A stretch of DNA of 64,000 nt, from the NCBI RefSeq assembly GCF_029931775.1, contig NC_079312.1:10237821-10301820 (forward strand), in the 5' to 3' direction. The DNA is from Euleptes europaea. Taxonomy: Eukaryota > Chordata > Lepidosauria > Squamata > Sphaerodactylidae. Positions 1-10,512 of this stretch are shown here, in pieces; the stretch's first letter is position 1, and every line of letters begins with the position of its first letter. A program made the position numbers and the translations under genes. The notes beneath the pieces are model-generated. The model was not told the DNA's origin, did no database searches, and worked only from the letters and a program-made list of their open reading frames with translations.

Positions 1-480
1 CCTTTTCCCCTTCAGCAAGGCTGCTGTCAACATCCCGTGCGCCTGGAGCATGCTTAGTCCTTTTCTGAGGGATTTTCTTTGGGTTCATTTTTCCGATGGC
101 ATATTTTTTGGCCTACCTGGAAGTCCTCGAATGACGCTAGAGCCTCGCCTTGACCACGAGTGATCCTGCTGCTTGGCTTTTCTTTTCCCTATGGGGAGGG
201 GCAGGAGCCTCTAAAGATGTTTTTACACATTTAAATTATTGAAATGTTCGTATTATTTGAGCCAGCCATTTCGTGATGAGGGATTCCACCCATGTAGTCA
301 TGGGCACTGGCCAGTAGGTGCTTTGCCCAGCACGAGTGCCACTCTATGTGCCACAGTGTCGACAACTGCAGGTCTTGACAAATACCTAAATACAAAAATC
401 TCCACCTCTTTAAAAACTAAAGAATGGATCTGTGCCTTTAATCACCATATGTCAGGCAGAAATTCAAGAGGTTGAGGTAT
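1..480. other. Stretch without a recognised feature
   Basis: No gene or classified repeat is recognised. One 78-codon frame shows no domain. It could be flanking or 3'UTR sequence of a gene to the left, but nothing supports that. Confidence 0.4.
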
Positions 481-481
481 C

Positions 482-1302
482 CTAGCACACAGGTGCTGTG
501 AGCACAAAAGCTGCCCCCATGGGTATTCTGCCTGCCGGTGCCAGGGCAGAATACTTCCTTTTATCTGTTTTGAATCTCTCCCCCTCCAGCTTTAGCAGAT
601 GACCCCCGTGTCCTAGTATTATGGGAGAGGGAGAAAAACATCTCCCCCTGTCACACAGTAAAGGTAAAGGTCCCCTGTGCAAGCACTGGGTCATTCCTGA
701 CCCATGGGGTGACGTCACATCCCGACGTTTCCAAGGCAGACTTTGTTTGCGGGGTGGTTTGCCAGTGCCTTCCCCAGTCATCTTCCCTTTACCCCCAGCA
801 AGCTGGGTACTCATTTTACCGACCTCGGAAGGATGGAAGGCTGAGTCAACCTTGAGCCGGCTACCTGAAACCGACTTCTGTCGGGATTGAACTCAGGTCG
901 TGAGCAGAGCTTTTGACTGCAGTACTGCAGTTTAACACTCTGCGCCACGGGGCTCTGCCTGTCACACAATGCATCGTTAAATTGTGGAACTCCCTGCTCC
1001 AGGATGTGGTGATGGCTGACAGCTTGGAGGGCTTTAAGAGGGGAGTGGACATATTCATGGAGGAGAGGGGTATTCATGGCTGTTAGAATGGATTCTAGTC
1101 ATGTTGCATACCTATTCTCTCTAGTATCAGAGGAGCATGCCTATTATTTTGGGTGCGGTGGAACACAGGCAGGATGGTGCTGCTGCAGTCGTCTTGTTAG
1201 TGGCTTCCTGGAGGCACCTGGTTGGCCACTGTGTGAACAGACGCTGGACTTGATGGGCCTTGGTCTGATCCAGCAGGGCCTTTCTTATGTTCTTATGTTC
1301 TT
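482..1302 (+). repeat. CR1-like LINE 3' fragment, split by a SINE
   Basis: The 958-1302 part reads through a LINE C-terminal motif (WNSLLQDVV-like, then GFKRGVDIF) into a 3' UTR that ends in repeated TTCTTATG units. The same UTR recurs at 16079-16300 in reverse and at 26178 and 52550. The 482-657 part is LINE-like on the opposite strand, so the copy looks rearranged. It is interrupted by a Sauria-type SINE. Confidence 0.6.
658..957 (-). repeat. Sauria-type SINE (tRNA-derived, BovB tail)
   Basis: Read on the minus strand, it opens with a GAGCCCCGTGGCGCAGAGTG-like head and a tRNA-like B box (GAGTTCAATCCC). It ends in the ACCTTTACCTTTAC tail shared with BovB. The 11-bp TSD cctgtcacaca flanks it at 647-657 and 958-968. 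Full length. Confidence 0.85.
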
Positions 1303-1594
1303 AGATCCCTCCCCAAACCCCACCTTTCCCAGCCTGCATCCCCGCCCCCACCCCACCCCCGGCCCAGATCTCTAGGAATTTCCCAACCCAGCATTGGCAA
1401 CCCTATGATGCCACACACTGCTTCACAGAAGGAACATATCCACCAGAGACACATGGCCACATCTATAAAACTGTGGCAGTGTGGGAATTATTATTTTATT
1501 TTATTTTTTGAATTCTGCTAAACCTTTCAAGTGCGGTTTTAGCTATGGTTTCAGCTGCGGCTATAGGCAACCCTCAGTTGTGCCCCTCCCCAAC

Positions 1595-1794
1595 TAGAGT
1601 TGCCAACTCTGGGTTTGGAAATTCCTGGAGATTTGGTGGGTGGAACCTGGGAAGGGTGGGGTTTGAGGAAGGGAGGGACCCAAATAAGGTATCATGCCAT
1701 AGGGTCAACTGGCCACAGGAGCCATTTTCTCCAGGGGGAATTGGTCTCAGTCCTTTGGAGATCTCCACGCCTCACCTGAAGGTTGGCAACCCTG
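1595..1794. mobile_element. hAT-type MITE, TAGGGTTGCCA family
   Basis: The ends are tagagttgcca and ttggcaaccct. They are flanked by 8-bp repeats (tccccaac at 1587, cccccaac at 1795) with one mismatch. Related copies lie at 17917, 24486, 29935, 37566, 49308 and 63942. The superfamily call rests on the 8-bp TSD length. Confidence 0.65.
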
Positions 1795-1802
1795 CCCCCA
1801 AC

Positions 1803-2650
1803 ATAGTCACTAGTTGTTTCTGCTTTTGGGAAGGACCAGATGCCAGCGCTCATACATAGATACTGCCTTTCTTAGCTTGGCCTGCTGAGAGGTGACGTGG
1901 TGAGGTCATTCAGTGGCTGCAGAGAATTCTTCCAGGGCTCCCGACTCTTGCTCCACTATCCATCATCCTGGTTTAGACAGCGGTGAGGTCATGGCTCTGG
2001 CTCCTCCTCTTCCTGCCATGTGCTTGCAGGTCAGCAGGTCCCATGCTACCACCTGGGAGTTCAACTTGGGGTGCAAGTCTGGAAAGGTTGGAGACCACTA
2101 AAGTTATGCCAGTAAGCTGGCCTGGACCACTTCTGGTTGTTATTCTCCTTAGATCTGATAGCCTACTGCCATTTATAGGCCTAGCCATTTAAAAAAAATG
2201 AAAGCCCTTAAGAGGTCCTTCTTAATTCATGCTTCAAAGGTTGGTCAAATCAAGCATTAAGAACCAGCAACTGAGATTCAAAGGTAACCTGCCTCCGAAC
2301 ATGGTGGTTCCATTTAGATCTCATGGCTATTAGCCGCTGATGGCAGATGGAGATCTGAGTATTTTAGACACATGACAGGTTGCTCACAAGCTCTCTTATT
2401 ACATGTCGCCTTTTGTGAAGATAACCTTGTTTGGGTGCTCCAATTCCCATAATTTCTCCCCCCATTCTGCAGGTTCAGTTAATTAATTTATAATTTATTC
2501 AATTTCTGTCCTGCCGTTCCCAACAAAAGCCAGGCTCAGGGCAGCTAACAATCCAAACAGTCGGAAATTAATCTAAATTAGTAGATTAGTAGATTGAAAT
2601 GACTAGAAATTAATCTAAACTAGTAGATTAGTAGATTGAAATGACTACTG
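1803..2650. other. Unclassified stretch with a short duplicated block
   Basis: No gene is recognised. Positions 2569-2645 hold two copies of a roughly 50-bp AT-rich unit (attaatctaaa, then agtagattagtagattg). The segment before it (about 2480-2560) resembles a degraded SINE or LINE 3' tail. Confidence 0.4.
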
Positions 2651-2654
2651 CTGA

Positions 2655-4410
2655 AAGTTAAAAGATAAAGTGCCAAAGCAGGACTAAAGCTGAACATCAA
2701 GAAAACAAAAGTAATGACTACAGGAGAATTACACAACTTTAAGGTTGACAATGAGGAAATTGAAATTGTTCAAGACTTTCTATTCCTTGGCTCCACCATC
2801 AACCAAAAGGGAGACTGCAGCCAAGAAATCAGAGGGAGATTGAGACTGGGAAGGGCAGTCATGAAGGAGCTAGAAAAGATTTTGAAGTGTAAGGATGTGT
2901 CACTGGCCACCAAGACTAGATTAATTCATGCCATCGTATTCCCTATTACTATGTATGGGTGTGAAAGCTGGACAGTGAAGAAAGCTGATAGGAAGAAAAT
3001 AGATTCCTTTGAAATGTGGTGTTGGAGGAGAGTGTGATGGATACCGTGGACTGCCAAAAGAACAAATCAGTGGGTTATAGATCAAATCAAGCCTGAACCG
3101 ACCCTAGAAGCTAAAATGACTAAACTGAGGCTATCATATTTTATTGTCGAAGGCTTTCACGGTCAGAGTTCATTGGTTCTTGTAGGTTATCCGGGCTGTG
3201 TAACCGTGGTCTTGGAATTTTCTTTCCTGACGTTTCGCCAGCAACTGTGGCAGGCATCTTCAGAGTAGTAACACTGAAGGACAGTGTCTCTCAGTGTCAA
3301 GGGTGTAGGAAGAGTAATATATAGTCAGAAAGGGGTTGGGTTTGAGCTGAGTATTGTCCTGCAAAAGTATTGTCCTGTAAGTATCAAGATAATGTGCTAA
3401 TGAGGGTATGGTATGTTAATATGGAACCATTGTATCCTGAAGTGATCTGTTAATGTGTGTAATCCAAAACTAATCTGTATGGCTATTGTTGAATGTTGTC
3501 TTTGTCTGGAGGTTTTTCAGGGCAGGAAGCCAAGCCTTATTCATTCTTAAACTCTCCTCTTTTCTGTTAAAGTTGTGCTGATGTTTATGAATTTCAATGG
3601 CTTCTCTGTGCAATCTGACAAAATAGTTGGTAGAATTGTCCAGTCTTTCAGTGTCTTGGAATAAGACCCTGTGTCCTGTTTGTGTCAGTCCATGTTCAGC
3701 CACTGCTGATTTCTCAGGTTGGCCAAGTCTGCAGTATCTTTCATGTTCTTTTATCCTTGTTTGTATGCTGCGTTTTGTGGTCCCGATGTAAACTTCTCCA
3801 CAGCTGCAAGGTATACGATATACTCCTGCAGAGTATACCTCCGGACAAAGACAACATTCAACAATAGCCATACAGATTAGTTTTGGATTACACACATTAA
3901 CAGATCACTTCAGGATACAATGGTTCCATATTAACATACCATACCCTCATTAGCACATTATCTTGATACTTACAGGACAATACTTTTGCAGGACAATACT
4001 CAGCTCAAACCCAACCCCTTTCTGACTATATATTACTCTTCCTACACCCTTGACACTGAGAGACACTGTCCTTCAGTGTTACTACTCTGAAGATGCCTGC
4101 CACAGTTGCTGGCGAAACGTCAGGAAAGAAATTCCAAGACCACGGTTACACAGCCCGGATAACCTACAAGAACCTATCATATTTTGGTCACGTCATGAGA
4201 TGACAAGAGTCACTGGAAAAGACAGTCATGCTAGGAAAAGTTGAGGGCAGCAGGAAAAGAGGAAGACCCAACAAGAGATGGATGGACTAAATCCTTCAAT
4301 TTGCAAGATCTGAGCAAGGCTGTCAAAGACAGAACATTTTGGAGGACTTTCATTCATAGGGTTGCCATGAGTTGGAAGCGACTTGACGGCACTTAACACA
4401 CACACAGTAA
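2655..4410 (+). mobile_element. BovB (RTE) LINE 3' fragment, interrupted by a PLE
   Basis: The translation contains the BovB reverse transcriptase C-terminus: MYGCESWTVKKADRKKIDSF, later YFGHVMR, then SLEKTVMLGKVEG. It ends in the usual cgacttgacggcacttaac and a CA-rich tail. The copy lacks its 5' part. A Penelope-like element splits it at 3143-4173. The two BovB halves rejoin in register when one copy of the TSD is removed. Confidence 0.9.
3143..4173 (-). mobile_element. Penelope-like element (PLE) with GIY-YIG region
   Basis: On the minus strand (3470-3895) a reading frame contains GVYRIPCSCGEVYIG, then TRIKEHER. This is the GIY-YIG endonuclease signature of Penelope-like retroelements. 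Two arms of about 330-360 bp (3143-3507 and 3845-4173) are inverted copies of each other, so the element can fold into a long hairpin. A perfect 12-bp TSD, ctatcatatttt, lies at 3131-3142 and 4174-4185, inside BovB. It is a partial copy without the reverse transcriptase region. The arms contain hammerhead-like cores. Confidence 0.88.
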
Positions 4411-4419
4411 TGACTCCCC

Positions 4420-5930
4420 CTTTTTTTTCAAGCATGTAGCATTATTTTCTGATGAGTTATGCCTGCCACAGAGACCCTTAGCTTTCATTGCCAATAGCAT
4501 GGGGGGGTTGCCTTGAAATAACCTGGGCCAGGATACTCCCATACCTTTCATTTTTGGCCCTGGAACGCCCACAATCATCCTGAAGCTGGTGGCCAATATG
4601 GAGTCTCCTGGCTTTATTCTTTTATGCCTCCTACAAATGGACAGAGGGACAAAAAAAAGGCAAATTATTTTATTACTATAGATTCATAGTTAAAAACAAG
4701 CCAGGTGATTTGTTTTGTTGTGATATTTGGGTCATGTGTGTGTGTGTGGGGTGGAATCTTTGTCTGGGGGCCAACGGTGGCTCTCGGCAGTCCTGATGCC
4801 AAACACTTTCACTGACACACCTTTGTCATTTACAGTTTCCTTTATTTCCCTTGGTATGCATGTGGATAAAGTATACTTCCTGTTCTTGATAGGAGTGCCA
4901 ACTTTTTAAATAAATTTAATTTAAAAACCTTCTTAATAACTACTTTTTAAACAACAGCAACAGTTTGCAACTAACAGAACCATATTTTCTGTATCCGTCC
5001 CCAAGTGTTATTGTCGTTGCTATCACAGCAACTCTGCAAGGTAGGACTCTTGCTCCATTTTTACAGATAAAGGACTTGAGTCTGGGAGACAAACAAGAAA
5101 AAATGGGATGGGGAACCCAACCTGAAAAACTAAAAGCTGGGTACCCAAGGTTGGGTGGAGAAAGGCAAAATGATGTTATAGAGAAATATATTTATTTTAA
5201 GGCACTTATATCAAGGTTAAATATATTAAAAATGATAAAACAATGTATCACAATATATAAACAAAATTATAAAAGCCCAGGTATGTATGTAGAGCATATA
5301 ACACATTTCAAATTTGAAAGCCTTCTAGATTAAATACCTGCAAGTTGTTCTACTCTGGGCTATATTAGTTTCCCATACAGAGTGTGCATATAGTTTTATA
5401 AGTTTAAATGCTTTTTTTTTATTGTTCCACCCGGAGCGGGTTGAAAGGCATCATCAGAAATGTTTCAAATATGTAAATAATTAAAGTTGTACGGTCAGCC
5501 ACCTCCACATTCCATGGCCTCATCCTCTCGCATGTGTGAACGAAGACTTGGTATCAGCGAACAAGCAGGGCCCTGCTGGATCAAGGTTATCCTTCTGACC
5601 TCAACTTAAAATCAGAGAAGGAAGCTTACATCCAGGGCACCAAGGCAACGGGAGTCCTGATTCTTGCCCATTTTCAGATTTGCAGAAAAGAAGGGGGGGG
5701 CGCACCAAGGCAAAACGAAGGCAAGGAAACAAATGGTTCCGGAGGGAAATGAATTCTTTAGTAACGTTTATAACCCCAACGCATTTTGCATGCAGCTTCA
5801 TCAGCTTCATCATAAATAATAAATAACACAAGATAATAATATAAACATGTGTGATACATGCTTTAAAATATGCTGGACTTATTTTTATGAATGATGGTTT
5901 TAACCATAGAACTGTATTGTGTTTTTTAAT
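4420..5930. other. Stretch without a recognised gene
   Basis: No domain is seen in any frame. Positions 5180-5420 are AT-rich. Two short segments (about 5415-5455 and 5785-5815) carry CTGATGA-type motifs on the minus strand that resemble decayed ribozyme-bearing repeat ends. Confidence 0.4.
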
Positions 5931-6200
5931 AAAGTTTTTATTGTTTTCTCATTTTATACATCATAAATCAATTTCCATTAACACTTAACAATATAAAATT
6001 GAATCTGTAAAAATTTCTAATCTAAGAAATAACAAAAAATAATTGACTTCCCCTTCACTCTCTTCTGTCCAAAATTAAATTGTATAGACTTTTGCTAACA
6101 GTATAATCCCCCTCTGCTCAGTTACTTATAAGTATCTTATTTTATCTAGTTAATATACCTGTAATCATCCTAATATTTTCACTATACCAAATAAATGTGA
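5930..6200 (-). repeat. Possible L1 3' end, antisense
   Basis: The AT-rich sequence contains gacttccccttcac followed by ctctgtccaa-like text. It resembles the units of the tandem array at 43990-45400. Assignment to an L1 3' UTR is by resemblance only. Confidence 0.35.
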
Positions 6201-6531
6201 GGGATTAAATCAAAGGGAACTGTATTGTATTTTAATGTGATATGGATTGTACTGAATGATGTTTTGGTGTAAGCTGCCCCGAGCCCGGCTTTGGCTGAGA
6301 AGGGAGCAGGGAAGATGGCAACAGCTTGGCCCTCCACTGCATTGACAACAGGGAGGAGCAGTGGCTCAGCGGGTAGAGCATCTGCTTGGCGTGCAGAAGG
6401 TCCCAGGTTCAATTCCCGGCATCTCCAGTTAAAGGGACTAGGCAAGTAGGTGATGAGAAAGACCTCAGCCTGAGACCCTGGAGAGCCGCTGCCGGTCTGA
6501 GTAGACAATACTGACTTTGATGGGGCAAGGG

Positions 6532-7238
6532 CAGGGCCGGATTTAGGTTTGATGAGGCCCGAAGCTACTGAAGGTAATGGGGCCCTTTATATGTCCTTTG
6601 TCAACAACAAATTGTTGCTGTTTTTTTGTGTTGAATATATGCTATATGGTAATTTACGGCAGGGTCAGCCCTGGTTAGTATTCGGATGGGGGACCACCAA
6701 AGAATACCAGGGTTGCTGTGCAGAGGAAGGCCCTGGCAAACCACCTCTGTTCGTCCCTTGCCATGAAAATCCCATACGGGGTCGCCATAAGTCGGCTGCG
6801 ACTTGACGGCACTTTACACACACACACGTACACACCATAGGTATCTAAAGCCATTTGCACACAACAAAATATGCATTTTATCAAAGTAACGGTTGAACTG
6901 AAATACAATTAAGAAGAAGCATATGAATAGTGAAATAATGATTCAGCTCTGTAGGGTCTGTCTAGGCCTATAAGGTATAGGGTATAGGGTTTTGGCCTAA
7001 CTGGTTGCTGGCACACCACCCAGTACGTGACGTAGAAAACTACGTCGCCCAGGCACACAGCTCTAACTTAAAATGCTAACACTGTTGCTGTATGTAGGTT
7101 TCATTTTATTTGGTTTTTTTATCTTATATTTTGGAAATTTACATCCAGTTTTTTGTTCCTTTAAAAAAATTTTTGGGGGCCCCCCAAGAGAGTGGGGCCT
7201 TAAGCTATAGCTTGTTGAGCTTATACATCAATCCAGCT
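6532..7238. mobile_element. hAT-type MITE, CAGGGCCGGATTTA family
   Basis: It begins cagggccggattta and ends with a degraded inverted copy (atccagct). Imperfect 8-bp direct repeats, ggcaaggg and ccaagggg, flank it inside the SINE. It is the same family as 19209-19814, where the TSD is perfect. A 5S-derived SINE is inserted at about 6655-6838. Confidence 0.7.
6655..6838 (+). repeat. 5S-rRNA-derived SINE with BovB tail
   Basis: The head agrees with the 3' half of 5S rRNA (cagggtcagccctggttagt, then ggatgggggacc). It runs into gccataagtcggctgcgactt and gacggcacttta(CA)n, which is the BovB 3' end. This is the 5S-Sauria SINE design. It is inserted inside the surrounding MITE. Confidence 0.85.
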
Positions 7239-7276
7239 CCAAGGGGTCTGATTCAGGGTAAGGCAGCTTCAGGTGT

Positions 7277-7413
7277 GCGTGCGAACGGCCCTTTAAGGGT
7301 CAAACCGACAGAGCGCCGAGTCCTAGAGAGGACTTTTTTGGCAGGGGGCTGTCCCCGGCCCCGCCCCTTGGCTGGCATAGAGGAAGCCGCGGAACGCTGC
7401 GTGGCTGCAGGAG
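7277..7413 (+). promoter_or_regulatory. Gene 1 promoter and probable non-coding first exon
   Basis: This GC-rich block carries a GC box (ccccgcccct). It ends in a splice donor, caggag|gtgaga, at 7413/7414. The segment cgacagagcgccgagtccta at 7299-7318 matches cgacagagtgcgattccta at 21751 in front of gene 2, and cctagagaggac recurs at 31499 in front of gene 3. The three therefore look like homologous starts of paralogous genes. The transcription start site is not determined. Confidence 0.5.
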
Positions 7414-7449
7414 GTGAGAGCGGGTGGTTGGATGGGAAGGGCGAGATCG

Positions 7450-7529
7450 GTGCAACATCCCAGGTGCAACATCCCAGGTGCAACATCCCAGGTGCAATCC
7501 CAGGTGCAAATCCGCCTGGGATGTTGCAC
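7450..7529. repeat. 14-bp tandem repeat with an inverted copy
   Basis: gtgcaacatcccag occurs at 7450, 7464 and 7478, with a shortened copy at 7492. Its reverse complement, ctgggatgttgcac, lies at 7516-7529. The block can form a hairpin. It starts 36 bases after the proposed gene 1 first donor. Confidence 0.8.
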
Positions 7530-7919
7530 TGGAGGAGCCCCGGGCCAGGCAGGGGGCTGCAGCAGAGAAGCAGCAAGCGAGTTGGGAACCGGATCGGGGC
7601 CAGGAGGTTGCTCTCTGGAAGGTGACTCCATCCCCCAACTGCACCCCCCACCCACCCCGGTGCAAACCATACCCAGGGCTGCATGCAAAACTCCCTTGGG
7701 CCCCTAGCAGGGCTCCCGCGCCCACTTTTCAACAGCAGGATGACAGCCAAGAGAATTTATTTAATTCATTGATATCTCCCTCCCCTCCCCACGACTTTTT
7801 GCCCCAGGCGCGGCTTGCCTCGTTCTCCTGCTCTCCGTTTTATCCTCAGCCACTCAAAAGGTTTATCCTCCATTTGTGGTGGTTGTATAGGGGCACAATG
7901 TGTGCTTTGATGAAAAGGT

Positions 7920-8464
7920 TAGAACTAATTGTCAAAGAGTATATCAGGAAGTGTAAGGTTGGGTCACCGGCCACCAAGACTAGATTAATTCATGCCGTCG
8001 TATTCCCTGTTACTATGTATGGGTGTGAAAGCTGGACAGTGAAGAAAGCTGATAGGAAGAAAATAGATTCCTTTGAAATGAGGGGTTGGAGGAGAGGGTT
8101 ACGGATACCCTGGACTGCCAAGAAAACCAAATCAGTGGGTTCTAGATCAAATCAAGCCTGAACTGACCCTAGAAGCTAAAACGACTAAACTGAGGCTGTC
8201 GTATTTTGGTCACGTCATGAGACGACAAGAGTCACTGGAAAAGACAGTCATGCTAGGAAACGTTAAGGGCAGCAGGAAAAGAGGAAGACCCAACAAGAGA
8301 TGGATGGACTCAATAAAGGAAGCCACAGCCTTCAATTTGCAAGATCTGAGCAAGGCTGTCAAAGATAGGGCATTTTGGAATACTTTCATTCATAGGGTCG
8401 CCATGAGTCGGAAACGACTTGACGGCACTTAACACACAAACACACACACACACACACACACACA
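7920..8464 (+). mobile_element. BovB LINE 3' fragment
   Basis: It contains the BovB C-terminus MYGCESWTVKKADRKKIDSF and SLEKTVMLGNVKGSRKRGRP, ending cgacttgacggcacttaac with a (CA)n tail at 8430-8464. It is a 5'-truncated copy in intron 1 of gene 1. Confidence 0.88.
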
Positions 8465-8599
8465 TATCAGGACTGCTCTATCAGCTATTCGAGGAGGATC
8501 TTGTTGTGGATATGGAGTCCCAGGAGTGTGAGATGTGTATAAAATGTGTGTTTTATTAAAAAATACTAAAAAATATATTTTTTTAGAAAAAATGTTTAT

Positions 8600-8730
8600 C
8601 TCCATTTTATCCTCCACAACAACGCTGTGAGGTAGGTCAAGCGGAGAGTGCCTGACTGGCCCAAGGTCACCCAAAGAGCTTCTGTGGCGGAGCGGGGATT
8701 TGAACCTGGGTTTCCAAGACACTGCAGGGC
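8600..8730 (-). repeat. SINE fragment with MIR/CORE-like body
   Basis: Read in reverse: a GAACCTGGGTTTC-like segment, then ggtcacccaaaga-type text and acctcacagcgttg. This agrees with the conserved MIR-type 3' half. Truncated. Confidence 0.6.
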
Positions 8731-8813
8731 TAGAAGGAGGAAGCTTTCTATCTTTGGTCTTTCTCAGGTGTTTGATTTTAGATGATAAAGTTGAGCACCG
8801 GAGGAAAGTAAGA

Positions 8814-9085
8814 TCATAGAATTGTAGAGTTGGAAGGGACCACCAGGGTCATCTAGTCCAGCCCCCTGCACAATGCAGGAAATTCACTACCTCCCCTACA
8901 CACCCCCAGTGACCCCTACTCCATGCCCAGAAGATGCCCAAGATGCCCTCCCTCTCATGATCTGTCTAAGGTTATAGGATCAGCATTGCTGACAGATGGC
9001 CATCCAGCCTCTGCTTAAAAACCTTCAGGGAAGGAGAGCTTACCACCTCTTGAGGAAGCCTGTTCTACTGAGGATCTGCTCTATC
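8814..9085 (-). repeat. CR1 LINE 3' fragment
   Basis: It begins atcatagaattgtagagttgg (the CR1 tail) and continues agggaccaccagggtcatct, then ctgcttaaaaacctt. This is the antisense of the CR1 3' UTR and C-terminal coding end. It lies in gene 1 intron 1. Confidence 0.85.
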
Positions 9086-9269
9086 TGTGGATCTGTGTAG
9101 ATCAAACCTCTGAAAGCCACAAGAACAATCTGGGGTGTCACTTTCTTGCTTGGAAAGCCGCCAGCTGCAGCGGGGGCAGGGGGTCTATGAAAATACCAGC
9201 TTTGTTTATAAGTCACCAGAAATGTCTGTAGGCACGATCTGGCTGAAGGGAGGTACTTTTAACTCTTGT

Positions 9270-9495
9270 TGGTTTCTAGAGGCAGCATGGTTAAGAGTGT
9301 TCAGTTAGGATCAGGGAGACCCGGGTTTGAATCCTTCCTCTGCCATGGAAGGTTGCTGGTTGGATCGGTCGCATGCTCTCAGCGTAACTTACCTCACAGG
9401 GTTGTTGTTTCGAGGATTAAAAGGAGGATCGGAGAGCGAAGTGAGCCGCTTTGGGTCCCCTTTGGCAAGAAAGGCAGGGTATAAACGAAGCAAAA
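9270..9495 (+). repeat. SINE with MIR/CORE-like 3' half
   Basis: A tRNA-like B box (gggtttgaatcc) is followed by cttacctcacagggttgttg and gaggattaaaagga, the MIR/L2-type 3' segment. Confidence 0.65.
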
Positions 9496-10270
9496 AAAGA
9501 AATGGTGCATGAAGCGTGGGTAGAAATTTCCCACAGTAATTAATAGGACAAGCAGTGTTTGAATTGTGGCCTCTATGTAGTGTTGTTTTAAAAACTTTAG
9601 ATATTCATAATTTTTTACAAATCTAGATTTTTTAATGTACAGAAGTACTGTGGTTGGGAATATCTTTGCCTGTTGGAATTCCCATCTGTTGCAAGGTGCC
9701 TAAGCAATGGGTAAAATATTTGTTCAAATATCTCTCGGAAGGTGGAACATCCACCCCCCATTTCATGTCGTTTGGGTCTGGTTGTCTGTGTGCTACTAGA
9801 GACCTTTTAAAACAACATTCTGGTGTTCACTCTGTGGCTGCTGCTTCACAGAATTATTTGTCTTCCAGGTGAAGAAGAATCATACTGACTTGTGCGCTAC
9901 TTTTCCCTTCTCTGGGACTTTTAGCAGCTTCTTGAGGCACAGTGGCGAAGCTTCCTAGGGCAAGGGATGGGGAGTGCTCCACCTGTTGAACTGTGGCCTG
10001 GCTGCAGCTAAAGACCCAAGAGCAGGGCCACTCGAAAAGGTGGCTTCCCTAGTTGTGAAGGATACATGCTGGGCTTCCCAGTGAAGCACTATGTGTCTCA
10101 AATAAACGGATTCTCTGGTGACAGTCTTTTCTTGGGGCCTCCCGATTATCGCCGAGGTGGTGTATCTCTTGCGGCCACAGAACTCAGAGTCTTCCCCTAA
10201 TTTTGGTTTCATGGAGTACTTCATTTTTGCTTGTAATTCTTATTGGCACCTCCATTCCCTGTTAATTTAG
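9496..10270. other. Gene 1 intron sequence, nothing recognised
   Basis: No classified repeat or exon is seen. The stretch ends in a good acceptor, ccctgttaatttag, at 10270. Confidence 0.4.
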
Positions 10271-10512
10271 GAAGACGTTTCCGTTGCCTGGAAGGCCGCT
10301 GTCTTGTGTGTCGTCCCACTACTTGATTTGGTTTGGGACGAGGCTCGGCGGCATGTTTGAACCGATGACAGTTTTAATCGTCCATGGTGGAATATTTTGC
10401 CGATATCGGCGGTGAGATCTAGGAGCCTGAACTGGAATAAACCTTGACTGGGATCATCCAGACGGGAACTGAAAGGAGAGGCATTTTTTCCTAATCTCTT
10501 GGAGGAACAAGA
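10271..10512 (+). other. Gene 1 exon 2, probable 5' UTR
   Basis: The acceptor ctgttaatttag precedes 10271. The sequence is continuous with the SCAN exon and has no long open frame in the SCAN frame before the ATG at 10513. Assigned by splice-site inspection only. Confidence 0.45.

Larger units (their letters stand above)
6351..7273 (+). repeat. tRNA-Ala-derived SINE, split by a hAT-type MITE
   Basis: The head is tRNA-Ala-like: A box tggctcagcgggtagagc, B box ggttcaattcc, then a CATCTCCA acceptor arm. The body ends in gtctgattcag and aaggcagcttca, here displaced to 7239-7273. The intervening 6532-7238 is a hAT-type MITE that landed in the SINE tail. Other copies are near 24782, 25497, 25764, 33544, 52319 and 53140. 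Confidence 0.85.

Noticed and set aside
6655-6838. 5S rRNA gene
   Set aside because: Only half of 5S is present and it is fused to a BovB 3' end, as in 5S-derived SINEs.
6970-6995. Telomere-like ggtatagggtataggg
   Set aside because: The unit is not TTAGGG and there are only two or three copies, inside a MITE.
7253-8161. Several overlapping frames of 97-245 codons
   Set aside because: GC-rich promoter sequence, the 14-bp repeat and then a BovB fragment explain them. No single frame has a domain apart from the BovB end.
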